Shown here: piece by piece, positions 1-6,770 of the stretch | How the letters are laid out: every line of letters begins with the position of its first letter | How positions within the stretch are numbered: the stretch's first letter is position 1 | From: Thiobacillus sp. | GTDB taxonomy: Bacteria > Pseudomonadota > Gammaproteobacteria > Burkholderiales > Thiobacillaceae | NCBI GenBank assembly: GCA_018780025.1 | Contig: JADMKH010000007.1 | Coordinates: forward strand, 1 to 19,626 | Direction: 5' to 3' | Length of the DNA stretch: 19,626 nt | Made by a program: the position numbers and the translations under genes | Notes under the pieces: model-generated | Told to the model about the DNA's origin: nothing | Databases searched by the model: none | What the model saw: only the letters and a program-made list of their open reading frames with translations

Positions 1-878
1 GTCATGATGCCCATGCCGTAGGTGCCGGCGTCGGCCTTGACGATGACGAAGGGCGGCTGGTCGATGCCGTATTCGTCGTATTTGACGCGGATTTTGGCCA
101 GCATTTTGCTGACTTTTTCAGCCAGGCAGTCTTCGCCCTGGCGCGCCTGAAAGTCGATCTGGCCGCATTGGTCGAAGTAGGGATCGATCAGCCAGGGGTC
201 GATGCCCACCAGTTGCGCGAATTCGATGGCGATATTCTGATAGGCGGCAAAGTGGCGCGACTTGCGGCGCGTTGCCCAGCCGGCGTGGAGCGGCGGCATG
301 ATGTTTTGCTCGATGCCTTTCAGAATATCCGGCACCCCGGCCGACAGGTCGTTGTTCAGCAGCACCGCACAGGGGTCGAATCCCGCCAGTCCGACGCGGC
401 TGCCCGTGCGCACCAGGGGTTCGAGGGTGATGCGGCCCCCGGCTGGCAGCTCCAGCGTGGTCGGCTGGGTGATTTCGGGAATCAGCGTGCCGATGCGTAC
501 GATCAGCCCGGTCTGGCGCAGGATGTGCGCGAGCACCGCGACGTTCTGCAGATAGAAGGTGTTGCGGGTGTGGCTTTCGGGAATCAGCAGCAGGCGCTGC
601 GCGTAGGGGCAGATTTTTTCCACCGCGCCCATCGCCGCAAGAATCGACAGCGACATGAAAGCGGGGTTGAGGTTATTGAATCCACCGGGAAACAGGTTGG
701 TGTCGACCGGCGCCAGCTTGAAGCCGGCGTTGCGGATGTCCACCGAAGTGTAGAACGGTGCGGCCTGCTCCTTCCATTGCTGGCGGAACCAGTGCTCGAT
801 TGTGGGTTGTGCGTCGAGCAGGCGTTTTTCCAGTTCCAGCAGTGGGCCGGTAAGTGCGGTGGTGAGGTAAGGGACCAT
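1..878 (-). CDS. gshA: Glutamate-cysteine ligase, GshA_ferroox type (3' end outside window)
   Basis: This enzyme joins glutamate and cysteine to form gamma-glutamylcysteine, the first step of cytosolic glutathione synthesis. The minus-strand frame is open from 878 to the window edge, about 292 codons, so the C-terminal part is missing. The translation begins MVPYLTTALTGPLLELEKRL and contains APVDTNLFPGGFNNLNPAF and, near the edge, VKADAGTYGMGIM, a nucleotide-binding-like glycine motif. I recognise these as the GshA family of Nitrosomonas, Thiobacillus and Acidithiobacillus, unrelated in sequence to E. coli GshA. The start is uncertain: an in-frame ATG at 908 would add ten residues (MRKLLEPLYS) and a TTG lies at 896, but homologues I recall begin at MVP. 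Only 45 bp separate it from divergent trmL, so their promoters must share that gap. gshB would be expected beyond the left edge. Confidence 0.85.
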   Translation of the reverse strand, partial: MVPYLTTALTGPLLELEKRLLDAQPTIEHWFRQQWKEQAAPFYTSVDIRNAGFKLAPVDTNLFPGGFNNLNPAFMSLSILAAMGAVEKICPYAQRLLLIPESHTRNTFYLQNVAVLAHILRQTGLIVRIGTLIPEITQPTTLELPAGGRITLEPLVRTGSRVGLAGFDPCAVLLNNDLSAGVPDILKGIEQNIMPPLHAGWATRRKSRHFAAYQNIAIEFAQLVGIDPWLIDPYFDQCGQIDFQARQGEDCLAEKVSKMLAKIRVKYDEYGIDQPPFVIVKADAGTYGMGIM

Positions 879-923
879 AGAATAGAGGGGTTCCAAGAGT
901 TTCCTCATTTTAGGCCAAGCCAG

Positions 924-1388
924 ATGTTTGATATCGTTTTGTTTCAACCCGAAATCCCGCCCAACACCGGCAACCTCATCCGCCTGGCCGCCAACACCGG
1001 CTGTCGCTTGCATCTGATCGAACCGCTGGGCTTCGATCTTTCCGACAAGCAGGTCGCGCGCGCCGGCCTGGATTATCACGATATGGCTTGCGTGCAGGTG
1101 CATGCCGACTGGCAAGCGGCGAGGCGGGCCTTGCCGGACCGGCGCTGGTTTGCGCTGACCACCAAGGGCAGCACACGCTATGCCGACATCGCTTTTCAGG
1201 CGGGCGATGTGCTGCTGTTCGGCCCCGAATCGCGCGGTTTGCCGCCCGACATCCTGGCGCAGTTCGACGCGCAGCATCGCCTGCGATTGCCGATGCTGCA
1301 GGGTTCACGCAGCATGAACTTGTCCAATGCCGTCAGCGTGGTGGTGTTTGAAGCCTGGCGGAAAAATGGGTTTGCCGGTGGCGTGTAG
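924..1388 (+). CDS. trmL: tRNA (cytidine/uridine-34-2'-O)-methyltransferase TrmL (SPOUT family)
   Basis: TrmL methylates the ribose 2'-OH of the wobble base in tRNA-Leu isoacceptors, using S-adenosylmethionine. The 154-aa product is the usual length for the family. It carries the SPOUT motifs in order: GNLIRLAANTG (residues 16-26), FGPESRGLP (99-107) and SMNLSNAVSVVVFEAWRK (130-147), which form the trefoil-knot cofactor site and dimer interface. The reading frame stays open upstream to 168, but that extension is antisense to gshA and has no family similarity, so I take the ATG at 924. No strong ribosome binding site precedes it. In E. coli trmL (yibK) lies at the end of the cysE-gpsA-secB cluster, and it is close to that cluster here too. 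Confidence 0.93.
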   Translation: MFDIVLFQPEIPPNTGNLIRLAANTGCRLHLIEPLGFDLSDKQVARAGLDYHDMACVQVHADWQAARRALPDRRWFALTTKGSTRYADIAFQAGDVLLFGPESRGLPPDILAQFDAQHRLRLPMLQGSRSMNLSNAVSVVVFEAWRKNGFAGGV

Positions 1389-1416
1389 AAAAACAGGCAT
1401 GCGTGTCGGGCGCCTG
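1389..1416 (-). terminator. Possible weak intrinsic terminator of the diguanylate cyclase gene
   Basis: On the minus strand, ten bases after the cyclase stop codon, a 5-bp stem (CAGGC at 1412-1416 pairing with GCCTG at 1394-1398, 13-base loop) is followed directly by five T residues. The stem is short and the loop is long. The same segment abuts the trmL stop codon, so the two genes converge on it. Confidence 0.35.
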
Positions 1417-1425
1417 CCCGTCAGT

Positions 1426-3534
1426 TTACCGACGCGCTGACTCGTCTGCCTCGGGTTGGGCTGGAGTCGCATAGGCTTCCACGCGGTTGCGGCCGGAGGC
1501 CTTTGCCTGGTACAGGCAGCGGTCTGCCTTTTTTATCAGCCCGTCCATGTCGTCGCCGGGTGCATACTCTGTCACCCCGAAGCTGCAGGTCACTTGCCCG
1601 ACATCGGCAAACGGCTGCTTTTCCAGCATGCCGCGCAACTTTTCGGCGAGCAGGCGGCCGGCGTTGAGATCGCTACCCGGCAGCAGAATGGCGAATTCTT
1701 CCCCGCCCCAGCGCGCGAACAGGTCGATTGCCCTGATCGTGCCGCCCACTGCGCCGGCCAGCTGGGCCAGCACCTGGTCACCTGTCGGGTGGCCAAAGGT
1801 GTCGTTGATGCGCTTGAAGAGATCGACGTCAAACAAAATAAGCGAGAGCGGGCTGGAGAGCCGCGCAGCGCGGCTGACCTCGCGCTCCAGTGTTTCATCG
1901 AAGCAACGCCGGTTACAAATGCCGGTCAGGGTATCGGTGGTGGCGAGTTGCTGGAGTCGTTCTTCGGTTTTCACGCGTTCGGTCGCATCGCGCAAGATGC
2001 CCACCGCGTTCCATTGTCCGTGTAGCTTGATGGCCGAAAGCGACACATCCACCGGGAACTCATCGCCATTGCGGTGTTTCGCCTGCAGGGTCGTCGTCCG
2101 GCCGATTGCCGGCCCTTCTCCGGAGGCGACGAAGTGCGAAAAGCCTGCATGGGCCCGTTCAAGATCGGGTTCGGGGACGATCAGGTCATGCAGGTTCCGG
2201 CCGACGGCCTCGGTCTCGGCGAAGCCGAACATATGCCCGGCCGCAGGATTCCAATATGTCACGAGACCCGCCGGGTCGATCATGATTACCGCATCCTGCG
2301 CCGCGCGGGTGATGCTGCGCAGCACCTCTTCACGTTCAGCCAATTCACGGGTTCGCGTCTGGACCAGCTGCTCCAGCTCGTCGCGGCTGCGCTCGAGCAC
2401 CAGCTGCGCTTCCTTGATCGCGGTGATATCGGTACGAACCGATACATACCGGCTGGGCAAGCCATCTTCGCCCACAAAGGGGAGTATCGTCGACGCGACC
2501 CAATAGAAGCTTCCGTCCTTGCGGCGGTTGCAGATTTCGCCATGCCACACCTTGCCGGCGCTGATTGTTGCCCAGAGGTCATCGAATAAAGTATCCGGCT
2601 GCTGGCCGGATTTGAGCAGGCGATGGTTCTGGCCCAGCAATTCCTCGCTCGAATATCGGCTCACTTCGCAAAATTTGTCGTTCACCACCGTGATGTTTCC
2701 GTGTGCGTCGGTGACGCTTACGATGTTGTGTTCATCCAGGGCCAGCTTTTGAAATGCGAGATCCTGGTTCGATTCATGCAGCTGCACGTTGGTGTCAGCC
2801 AGACGGGTAATCAGACTGCCCATTTTGCGGGTGACCTGAACAAAAATCCCCCATGTCAACAGCACCCCGACCAGCCCGCCAACAACAAATAGCGCGGTGG
2901 CACGATTCTGGGCTTTACGTCCGGTCGCGGCGTGTTCGTGCGTTCTGACAATCGCATCGTCCAGCAATGCGGTCAGCGTATGGATCACCTGATTTTGCGC
3001 CGGAATGACACGGTCTATCATCAGCTGCTCGGCGTCGGCGCGTCGCCCGGATGCCAGGTGTTCGATGACGCGTTCCTGCAGCGGCAGGATCAATGCAATT
3101 TGCTCGCGCTGCTGCGCCAGCAGGGTACGTTCGGTCTGGGTGAGCGAGAGTTGTTCCAGCTTCGCGCGCGCTACGCTGAAAGCCGCCCCCTGCGCGTAAA
3201 AACGCTGGATTGCACTGTCTTGTTCGAATGGGTCGTCCGTGTGCGCCGCCGCGACCAGCGCGAACATCCGGTCGCGTGAGGCAAGCTGCATCCGGTAGAG
3301 CAACTCCACCGCCACCTGTTCGTGGGAAACGATTTGATCGATTACCCGGTTACCCACTTCAACCCGCCAGAAGCTCAGCGCCGTGATGAACACGACCACG
3401 GCCATGATCGCGCCAAACCCCCAGCGCATCAGGCGTGGTGTGAAACGCCGTGTTTCGGCAAGATCAGGAAGGGGAGGGGGCGATTGGTTGAGCATGTGGA
3501 TGAATTCGTGCATTCTGGAAAACGGCTGTTTCAC
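1426..3534 (-). CDS. Membrane-bound diguanylate cyclase with two PAS domains
   Basis: Predicted to make cyclic di-GMP from two GTP at the inner membrane. The 702-aa order is: TM helix (about 39-58), an extracytoplasmic helical region like a four-helix-bundle sensor (about 60-210), TM helix (213-233), PAS domain 1 (about 262-375), a short coiled-coil linker (375-405), PAS domain 2 (405-525) and GGDEF domain (530-690). The active site is the permitted variant GGEEF (610-614). The product-inhibition I-site RxxD is intact as RAID at 601-604, five residues upstream, so an active, feedback-inhibited cyclase is likely. No EAL domain follows. The start at 3534 is a GTG; an ATG at 3513 (MHEFIHML) is an alternative, and neither has a strong ribosome binding site. 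It occupies the place between trmL and gpsA where E. coli has cysE. The sensed signal is unknown. Confidence 0.88.
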   Translation of the reverse strand: MKQPFSRMHEFIHMLNQSPPPLPDLAETRRFTPRLMRWGFGAIMAVVVFITALSFWRVEVGNRVIDQIVSHEQVAVELLYRMQLASRDRMFALVAAAHTDDPFEQDSAIQRFYAQGAAFSVARAKLEQLSLTQTERTLLAQQREQIALILPLQERVIEHLASGRRADAEQLMIDRVIPAQNQVIHTLTALLDDAIVRTHEHAATGRKAQNRATALFVVGGLVGVLLTWGIFVQVTRKMGSLITRLADTNVQLHESNQDLAFQKLALDEHNIVSVTDAHGNITVVNDKFCEVSRYSSEELLGQNHRLLKSGQQPDTLFDDLWATISAGKVWHGEICNRRKDGSFYWVASTILPFVGEDGLPSRYVSVRTDITAIKEAQLVLERSRDELEQLVQTRTRELAEREEVLRSITRAAQDAVIMIDPAGLVTYWNPAAGHMFGFAETEAVGRNLHDLIVPEPDLERAHAGFSHFVASGEGPAIGRTTTLQAKHRNGDEFPVDVSLSAIKLHGQWNAVGILRDATERVKTEERLQQLATTDTLTGICNRRCFDETLEREVSRAARLSSPLSLILFDVDLFKRINDTFGHPTGDQVLAQLAGAVGGTIRAIDLFARWGGEEFAILLPGSDLNAGRLLAEKLRGMLEKQPFADVGQVTCSFGVTEYAPGDDMDGLIKKADRCLYQAKASGRNRVEAYATPAQPEADESARR

Positions 3535-3745
3535 CCGTTTTATGAAGGGCAGACACGAAAAACTTTATGCACGGACTGAAGTCACCCCATGCTTTGGGTC
3601 GGAATGTGACCGGCCTCGTCGCTTACCGAGCGTCGGCAACAGACCGAACCTGAGCAATGCAGTGGGGCGCCCGCCGCCTGGGTGCGTGCCGGGGCGCGGC
3701 ATCAGGGAATGGGGAACGTCCCCCCATTGGCCATTCGGCCTTCCC
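3535..3745. other. Intergenic region upstream of the diguanylate cyclase
   Basis: These 211 bases lie between the gpsA stop and the cyclase start, both on the minus strand. I see no plausible gene. An imperfect dyad spans 3581-3610, with GTCAC/GTGAC outer arms and CCCA/TGGG inner arms. Nearer gpsA, AATGGGG/CCCCATT and GGCC-ATTC-GGCC dyads could fold in a gpsA transcript, but no T-run follows them. I cannot point to a convincing promoter, although one for the cyclase should be here unless it is read through from gpsA. Confidence 0.4.
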
Positions 3746-4747
3746 TCAGAACTCCGCCTTGATTACCCGGTTCAGCAAGGCTTCGACCGCCTGGGCGGCG
3801 GGCAGACCCTCGAACAGCATCTGGAAAACAGCGCGGGTAATCGGCATGTCGACGCCCAGTTCGCTGGCGAGCGCGGCGACTTCGCGTGCGGTGGTGACCC
3901 CTTCGGCGACGTGGCCGAGTTCGTTGAGGATGGTGTCGAGCGCCTGGCCGCGCGCAAGGCGCAGGCCAACCTGACGGTTGCGCGAGAGGTCGCCGGTGGT
4001 GGTCAGGATGAGGTCGCCGAGGCCGGACAGTCCCATGAAGGTTTCGAAATGACCGCCGAGCTGGACACCGAGGCGGGTCATTTCGGCCAGCCCTCTTGTG
4101 ATGAGCGCGGCGCGGGCGTTGTGGCCGAGCTGCAGACCGTCGCAAATGCCGGCGGCAATGGCGATGACGTTTTTAAGCGCGCCGCCTACCTCAACTCCGA
4201 CGACGTCGTCGTGCGCATAGATGCGCAGGCGCTGGCCTGACAGCGCCCCAGCCAGACGTTGTGCCAGCGCGCTGTCGTGCGAGGCCAGCGTGAGTGCGGT
4301 GGGGTAGCCCTGTGCGACTTCCTGCGCAAAGCTGGGGCCGGAAAGCACGCCCACTGCGCTGTGAGCGGGCAACAGATCGGCGATGAGTTGATGCGGCAGT
4401 TTGCGGCTGCCGGGCTCGAAGCCTTTGCACACCCAGACCAGGGGCGGCAGGGTCGGGCGGTTGGCCAGTGCCGCCAGGGTGGCGCGCAGGCCACCGGTGG
4501 GGACGGCGATCACCAGGAGTTCGGCATCCCTGACCACGCCATCGAAGTCGGCGTTGAAACCGAGCGTGTCGGGCAGCGTGCATTTGGGCAGATATGGGGT
4601 GTTGATGCGGTTCTCGCGCATGGCGTCGAGGTCGGCTGCGTTGCGCCCCCACAGGGTGACGTCATGATGCGGTGCCCAGCTGGCCGCCAGCGCGGTGCCC
4701 CAGGCGCCTGCGCCCAGCACCGCAAGCTTTATCGGCGCTGCATTCAT
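3746..4747 (-). CDS. gpsA: Glycerol-3-phosphate dehydrogenase [NAD(P)+]
   Basis: GpsA reduces dihydroxyacetone phosphate to sn-glycerol-3-phosphate in the cytoplasm, the backbone for phospholipid synthesis. The 333-aa product is full length. It has the N-terminal Rossmann motif GAGAWGTALA (from residue 12), a conserved lysine in VCKGFEP (K108), SGPSFAQEV (136-144) and the catalytic-lysine segment GGALKNVIAIAAG (K192). The start codon lies inside the 8-bp duplication made by the miniature element immediately upstream. Before that insertion the ATG would have overlapped the stop of the SH3 gene as ATGA. The sequence GAAAGAG in the element's terminal repeat, a few bases before the ATG, now looks like the ribosome binding site. 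The order secB-gpsA matches E. coli, apart from the SH3 gene and the element between them. Confidence 0.95.
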   Translation of the reverse strand: MNAAPIKLAVLGAGAWGTALAASWAPHHDVTLWGRNAADLDAMRENRINTPYLPKCTLPDTLGFNADFDGVVRDAELLVIAVPTGGLRATLAALANRPTLPPLVWVCKGFEPGSRKLPHQLIADLLPAHSAVGVLSGPSFAQEVAQGYPTALTLASHDSALAQRLAGALSGQRLRIYAHDDVVGVEVGGALKNVIAIAAGICDGLQLGHNARAALITRGLAEMTRLGVQLGGHFETFMGLSGLGDLILTTTGDLSRNRQVGLRLARGQALDTILNELGHVAEGVTTAREVAALASELGVDMPITRAVFQMLFEGLPAAQAVEALLNRVIKAEF

Positions 4748-4750
4748 TTA

Positions 4751-4918
4751 GGCTCTTTCACTGTTATGTGTTGACCGTATTGATGCCGTAGGTCGGGAAC
4801 ATTTTCCCGACATCCCCGCACACCCCCGCCCGTTGCGTCGGGAAAGTGTTCCCGACCTACGGATCGCGTGCGATTCCAGGGCTTTTGCCAAGGAACAACG
4901 CATAACGGTGAAAGAGCC
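4751..4918. mobile_element. 168-bp miniature inverted-repeat element (MITE) with 8-bp target duplication
   Basis: The terminal inverted repeats are GGCTCTTTCACTGTTATG (4751-4768) and CATAACGGTGAAAGAGCC (4901-4918), matching at 17 of 18 positions and continuing imperfectly for about five more bases. The perfect direct repeat TTCATTTA flanks the element at 4743-4750 and 4919-4926, as expected of a target-site duplication. The interior has no credible gene and holds a second, nested inverted repeat (4786-4811 with 4837-4862). An 8-bp duplication and GGCTCTTT-like ends resemble ISL3-family insertion sequences, so a full-length ISL3-type relative may mobilise it; that family link is from memory and unconfirmed. 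The element separates the SH3 gene from gpsA. Confidence 0.85.
4786..4862. repeat. Nested inverted repeat inside the MITE, each arm itself palindromic
   Basis: The 26-base arms at 4786-4811 and 4837-4862 are complementary at 25 of 26 positions. Each arm also contains its own perfect hairpin, GTCGGGAA-N4-TTCCCGAC (4792-4811 and 4837-4856). The segment can therefore fold either as one long stem or as two short ones. No T-run follows on either strand, so a simple intrinsic terminator is unlikely. It may be a REP-like repeat carried by the element. Confidence 0.8.
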
Positions 4919-4919
4919 T

Positions 4920-5372
4920 TCATTTACCCCAGGCCTCGTGTGCGGGCAGCCAGCCGGTGAGGCCATCGGCATGTTTGACCGGCAGCCAGCCGAAGGTATT
5001 GGCGTCGCCGGTGGCTTCGAGCAGCACGCCGCGACCGGCGCGAAACGCGATGTCGGCGTCGGGACGCGGCTGTTGCCGGACGGTGCTGGACTCGGTTTTG
5101 ATCATGACGCTTCGGGGTCCGCCCAGTGCTGCATTCTCGACCCACGCCAGACGTCCGCTATGGTCCCGCACCTTGACCCAAGCCTGGGTGTCGACCACCA
5201 CTTCGAGCGGCAGGCCGCTGCCCGCAATGGCAAGCTTGCCCGCTGCAGTCGAAGGCGCATCGTAGAGCAGGGCCGCACGGCTGGTGGTGCGGTATTCGAG
5301 CGCGCTGGCCGGGAGGGCAAGCGCGAGCGACAAGCCAGCGAGAAGAACGCGTAATGTCAACGGTAGGGTCAA
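4920..5372 (-). CDS. Periplasmic bacterial SH3-domain protein
   Basis: The 150-aa product starts with a clear signal peptide (hydrophobic residues about 7-19, likely cleavage after ALPASA at residue 24). Two SH3-like repeats follow: about 26-85, with WVKVRDHSGRLAWV, and 88-150, with VRQQPRPDADI and WLPVKHADGLTGWLP. This pattern fits the bacterial SH3_4 (DUF1058-like) family, thought to bind cell-wall or protein ligands in the periplasm; the ligand is unknown. The start is a TTG at 5372, ten bases after the secB stop, with GAAG eight bases upstream; I see no in-frame ATG nearby. Its TGA stop lies within the right-hand target duplication of the miniature element. Before the insertion it overlapped the gpsA start by four bases, so the two genes were probably translationally coupled. 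Confidence 0.8.
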   Translation of the reverse strand: MTLPLTLRVLLAGLSLALALPASALEYRTTSRAALLYDAPSTAAGKLAIAGSGLPLEVVVDTQAWVKVRDHSGRLAWVENAALGGPRSVMIKTESSTVRQQPRPDADIAFRAGRGVLLEATGDANTFGWLPVKHADGLTGWLPAHEAWGK

Positions 5373-5382
5373 CGAATCAGCT

Positions 5383-5838
5383 TCAATGCGTGAGTTCGGG
5401 CGTGGCCTCTTGCTGCTGGGCCTGGTGCTGCAGGAACAGCGCTTCGAAGTTGACCGGATTCAGGATCAGCGGCGGGAAACCGGCGCGCGTGATCACGTCG
5501 GACACGGTTTCACGCAGATAGGGGAAGACGATGTTGGGGCAGCCTATGCCCAGTACCATCGGCAATTGATCCTGCGGTACGTTCTGGATGCGGAAGACGC
5601 CGCCCTGGGTGCATTCCACCAGGAACATGATCTTGTCGCCGACCTTGGCCGTGACCGTGACCGTGATGCTGCAGTGGTACATGTCTTCGTTGAGCGCGTG
5701 GCTCTCGCTCGACATGTTGACGTCCATCTGCGGCGCTTCGCGTTCCAGATAAATCGCGGGTGCGTTGGGCACTTCGACCGACAGATCCTTGACGTAGAGT
5801 TTCTCGATCGTGAATACGGGTTGTTGTTCGTCAGCCAT
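5383..5838 (-). CDS. secB: Protein-export chaperone SecB
   Basis: SecB is a cytosolic tetrameric chaperone that keeps preproteins unfolded and hands them to SecA. The 151-aa length is typical. Recognisable family segments are FTIEKLYVKDLSVEVPNAP, LGIGCPNIVFPYLRE and the C-terminal LILNPVNFEALF, which lines the substrate groove and SecA contact. A strong ribosome binding site (GGGAG, five bases before the ATG) follows an intrinsic terminator in the gap to trxC, so secB probably depends on readthrough or on its own promoter. In E. coli secB lies between grxC and gpsA; here trxC and an SH3 gene have been added to that block. Confidence 0.96.
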   Translation of the reverse strand: MADEQQPVFTIEKLYVKDLSVEVPNAPAIYLEREAPQMDVNMSSESHALNEDMYHCSITVTVTAKVGDKIMFLVECTQGGVFRIQNVPQDQLPMVLGIGCPNIVFPYLRETVSDVITRAGFPPLILNPVNFEALFLQHQAQQQEATPELTH

Positions 5839-5850
5839 GATGTCTCCCTG

Positions 5851-5878
5851 AATAAGAAAACCGGAGCCTGCGCTCCGG
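5851..5878 (-). terminator. Intrinsic terminator between trxC and secB
   Basis: On the minus strand, CCGGAGC-GCAG-GCTCCGG forms a perfect 7-bp stem with a 4-base loop (5861-5878), followed by TTTTCTTATT. It lies between the trxC stop and the secB ribosome binding site and should partly or fully separate expression of secB-SH3-gpsA from the genes upstream. Confidence 0.75.
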
Positions 5879-5902
5879 GAATGGTGGGCATTTTACACGC
5901 GC

Positions 5903-6331
5903 TTATTGAATCCCTTGTGACACCAGCCAGCGTTTGAGCGCATGGGCTTCCATTGCGCCCGATGTGCGCGCCACTTCAGCGCCATTTCTGAATAAAATCA
6001 AACTGGGGATGCCCTTGATATGGTGGCGCATTGATACCTGTGGGTGCGCTTCGGTGTCGACCTTGGCAAACCGCACGCGTGTGTTCATTTCGGCGGCTAC
6101 CTGCTGGAATATCGGCCCCATCATTTTGCAGGGCCCGCACCACGCCGCCCAGAAATCAACCAGTACCGGCAAGCCGGCGCGGGCGATGAAGCGGTCGAAG
6201 CTGGCGGCGGTCAGGTCAAGCGGTTTGCCGGGCAGCAGCGGCGCGTTGCATTGGCCGCATTTCGGGGCGTCGCCCAGCCGGTCGTCCGGCACGCGGTTGA
6301 CGGCGAGGCAATGGGGGCAGGCGAGTTCCAT
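5903..6331 (-). CDS. trxC: Thioredoxin 2 (zinc-ribbon thioredoxin TrxC)
   Basis: A cytosolic disulfide reductase with an N-terminal zinc ribbon. In the 142-aa product, CPHC (residues 5-8) and CGQC (25-28) supply the four zinc ligands, and the thioredoxin domain has the active site WCGPC (64-68) and the cis-proline segment GIPSLILF. This domain order separates TrxC from ordinary TrxA. The ribosome binding site AAGGAA lies six bases upstream of the ATG. It is not part of the E. coli secB cluster; its place next to grxC, a rhodanese and a putative sulfur-responsive efflux operon suggests a role in thiol or sulfane-sulfur stress. A terminator follows the gene. Confidence 0.93.
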   Translation of the reverse strand: MELACPHCLAVNRVPDDRLGDAPKCGQCNAPLLPGKPLDLTAASFDRFIARAGLPVLVDFWAAWCGPCKMMGPIFQQVAAEMNTRVRFAKVDTEAHPQVSMRHHIKGIPSLILFRNGAEVARTSGAMEAHALKRWLVSQGIQ

Positions 6332-6417
6332 CGGGGTTCCTTGAAGCGAATGATCTTCGCTTCAATGTGGTGGCGGGTGCCCAGAACTCAAGCGTCAGGG
6401 GGCGTGTTTTCGGGTTT

Positions 6418-6468
6418 TTCACACAGAGGAAGCAGAGGAAAGCCTTCCCCCTGCTTCCTCTGTGTGAA
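6418..6468. repeat. Long perfect palindrome between grxC and trxC
   Basis: TTCACACAGAGGAAGCAG (6418-6435) is the exact reverse complement of 6451-6468. The 15-base loop contains a further GGAA/TTCC stem. It lies in a 156-bp gap between grxC and trxC. On the minus strand, the direction of transcription, the hairpin is followed by A residues rather than T, so it is not a standard terminator. Similar CACAGAGG-type palindromes recur in betaproteobacterial genomes as I recall, so a dispersed repeat is the likeliest explanation. It could also act as an RNA processing or stabilising structure. Confidence 0.8.
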
Positions 6469-6487
6469 GCCGGTGATTTGAATCAGC

Positions 6488-6751
6488 TCAAGTGCGATTG
6501 AGCAACGGCACCAACTTGCCGGCAGCATCAAGCGCCGAGGTGTCGTCGAAGCCCCCCACATGCGTATCGCCGATGAACACCTGCGGCACCGAGCGGGCCC
6601 CCCCCGAGCGCGCAATCATTTCAGCCTGCCTGGCGGGATCGAGATCGATGCGGATTTTTTCGATTTCGGCGACGCCGCGGCTTTTAAGCAAACGCTCGGC
6701 AGCGGTGCAATAAGGGCAGACTGCGGTGCAATACATTACGACTTTGGCCAT
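6488..6751 (-). CDS. grxC: Glutaredoxin 3 (GrxC)
   Basis: A small cytosolic glutathione-dependent disulfide reductase of 87 aa. It has the dithiol active site CPYC at residues 12-15, the cis-proline motif SVPQVFI and the glutathione-binding GGFDD. The start has a good ribosome binding site (AAGGAA, six bases before the ATG), and the gene begins 19 bases after the rhodanese stop. The pair rhodanese (yibN)-grxC is in the same order as in E. coli. A 156-bp gap containing a long palindrome follows before trxC. Confidence 0.94.
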   Translation of the reverse strand: MAKVVMYCTAVCPYCTAAERLLKSRGVAEIEKIRIDLDPARQAEMIARSGGARSVPQVFIGDTHVGGFDDTSALDAAGKLVPLLNRT

Positions 6752-6770
6752 GGGGGATTCCTTGTGTTGA

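Noticed and set aside
168..923. N-terminal extension of the trmL reading frame (about 250 extra residues)
   Set aside because: It is antisense to gshA, lacks SPOUT similarity, and the ATG at 924 begins the known TrmL N-terminus.
3690..3745. Terminator for gpsA from the AATGGGG/CCCCATT and GGCC dyads
   Set aside because: No T-run follows on the minus strand, so the dyads alone do not support an intrinsic terminator.
4748..4972. Short minus-strand open frame running through the miniature element
   Set aside because: It crosses the terminal and inner inverted repeats, has no resemblance to a transposase and no good start context.
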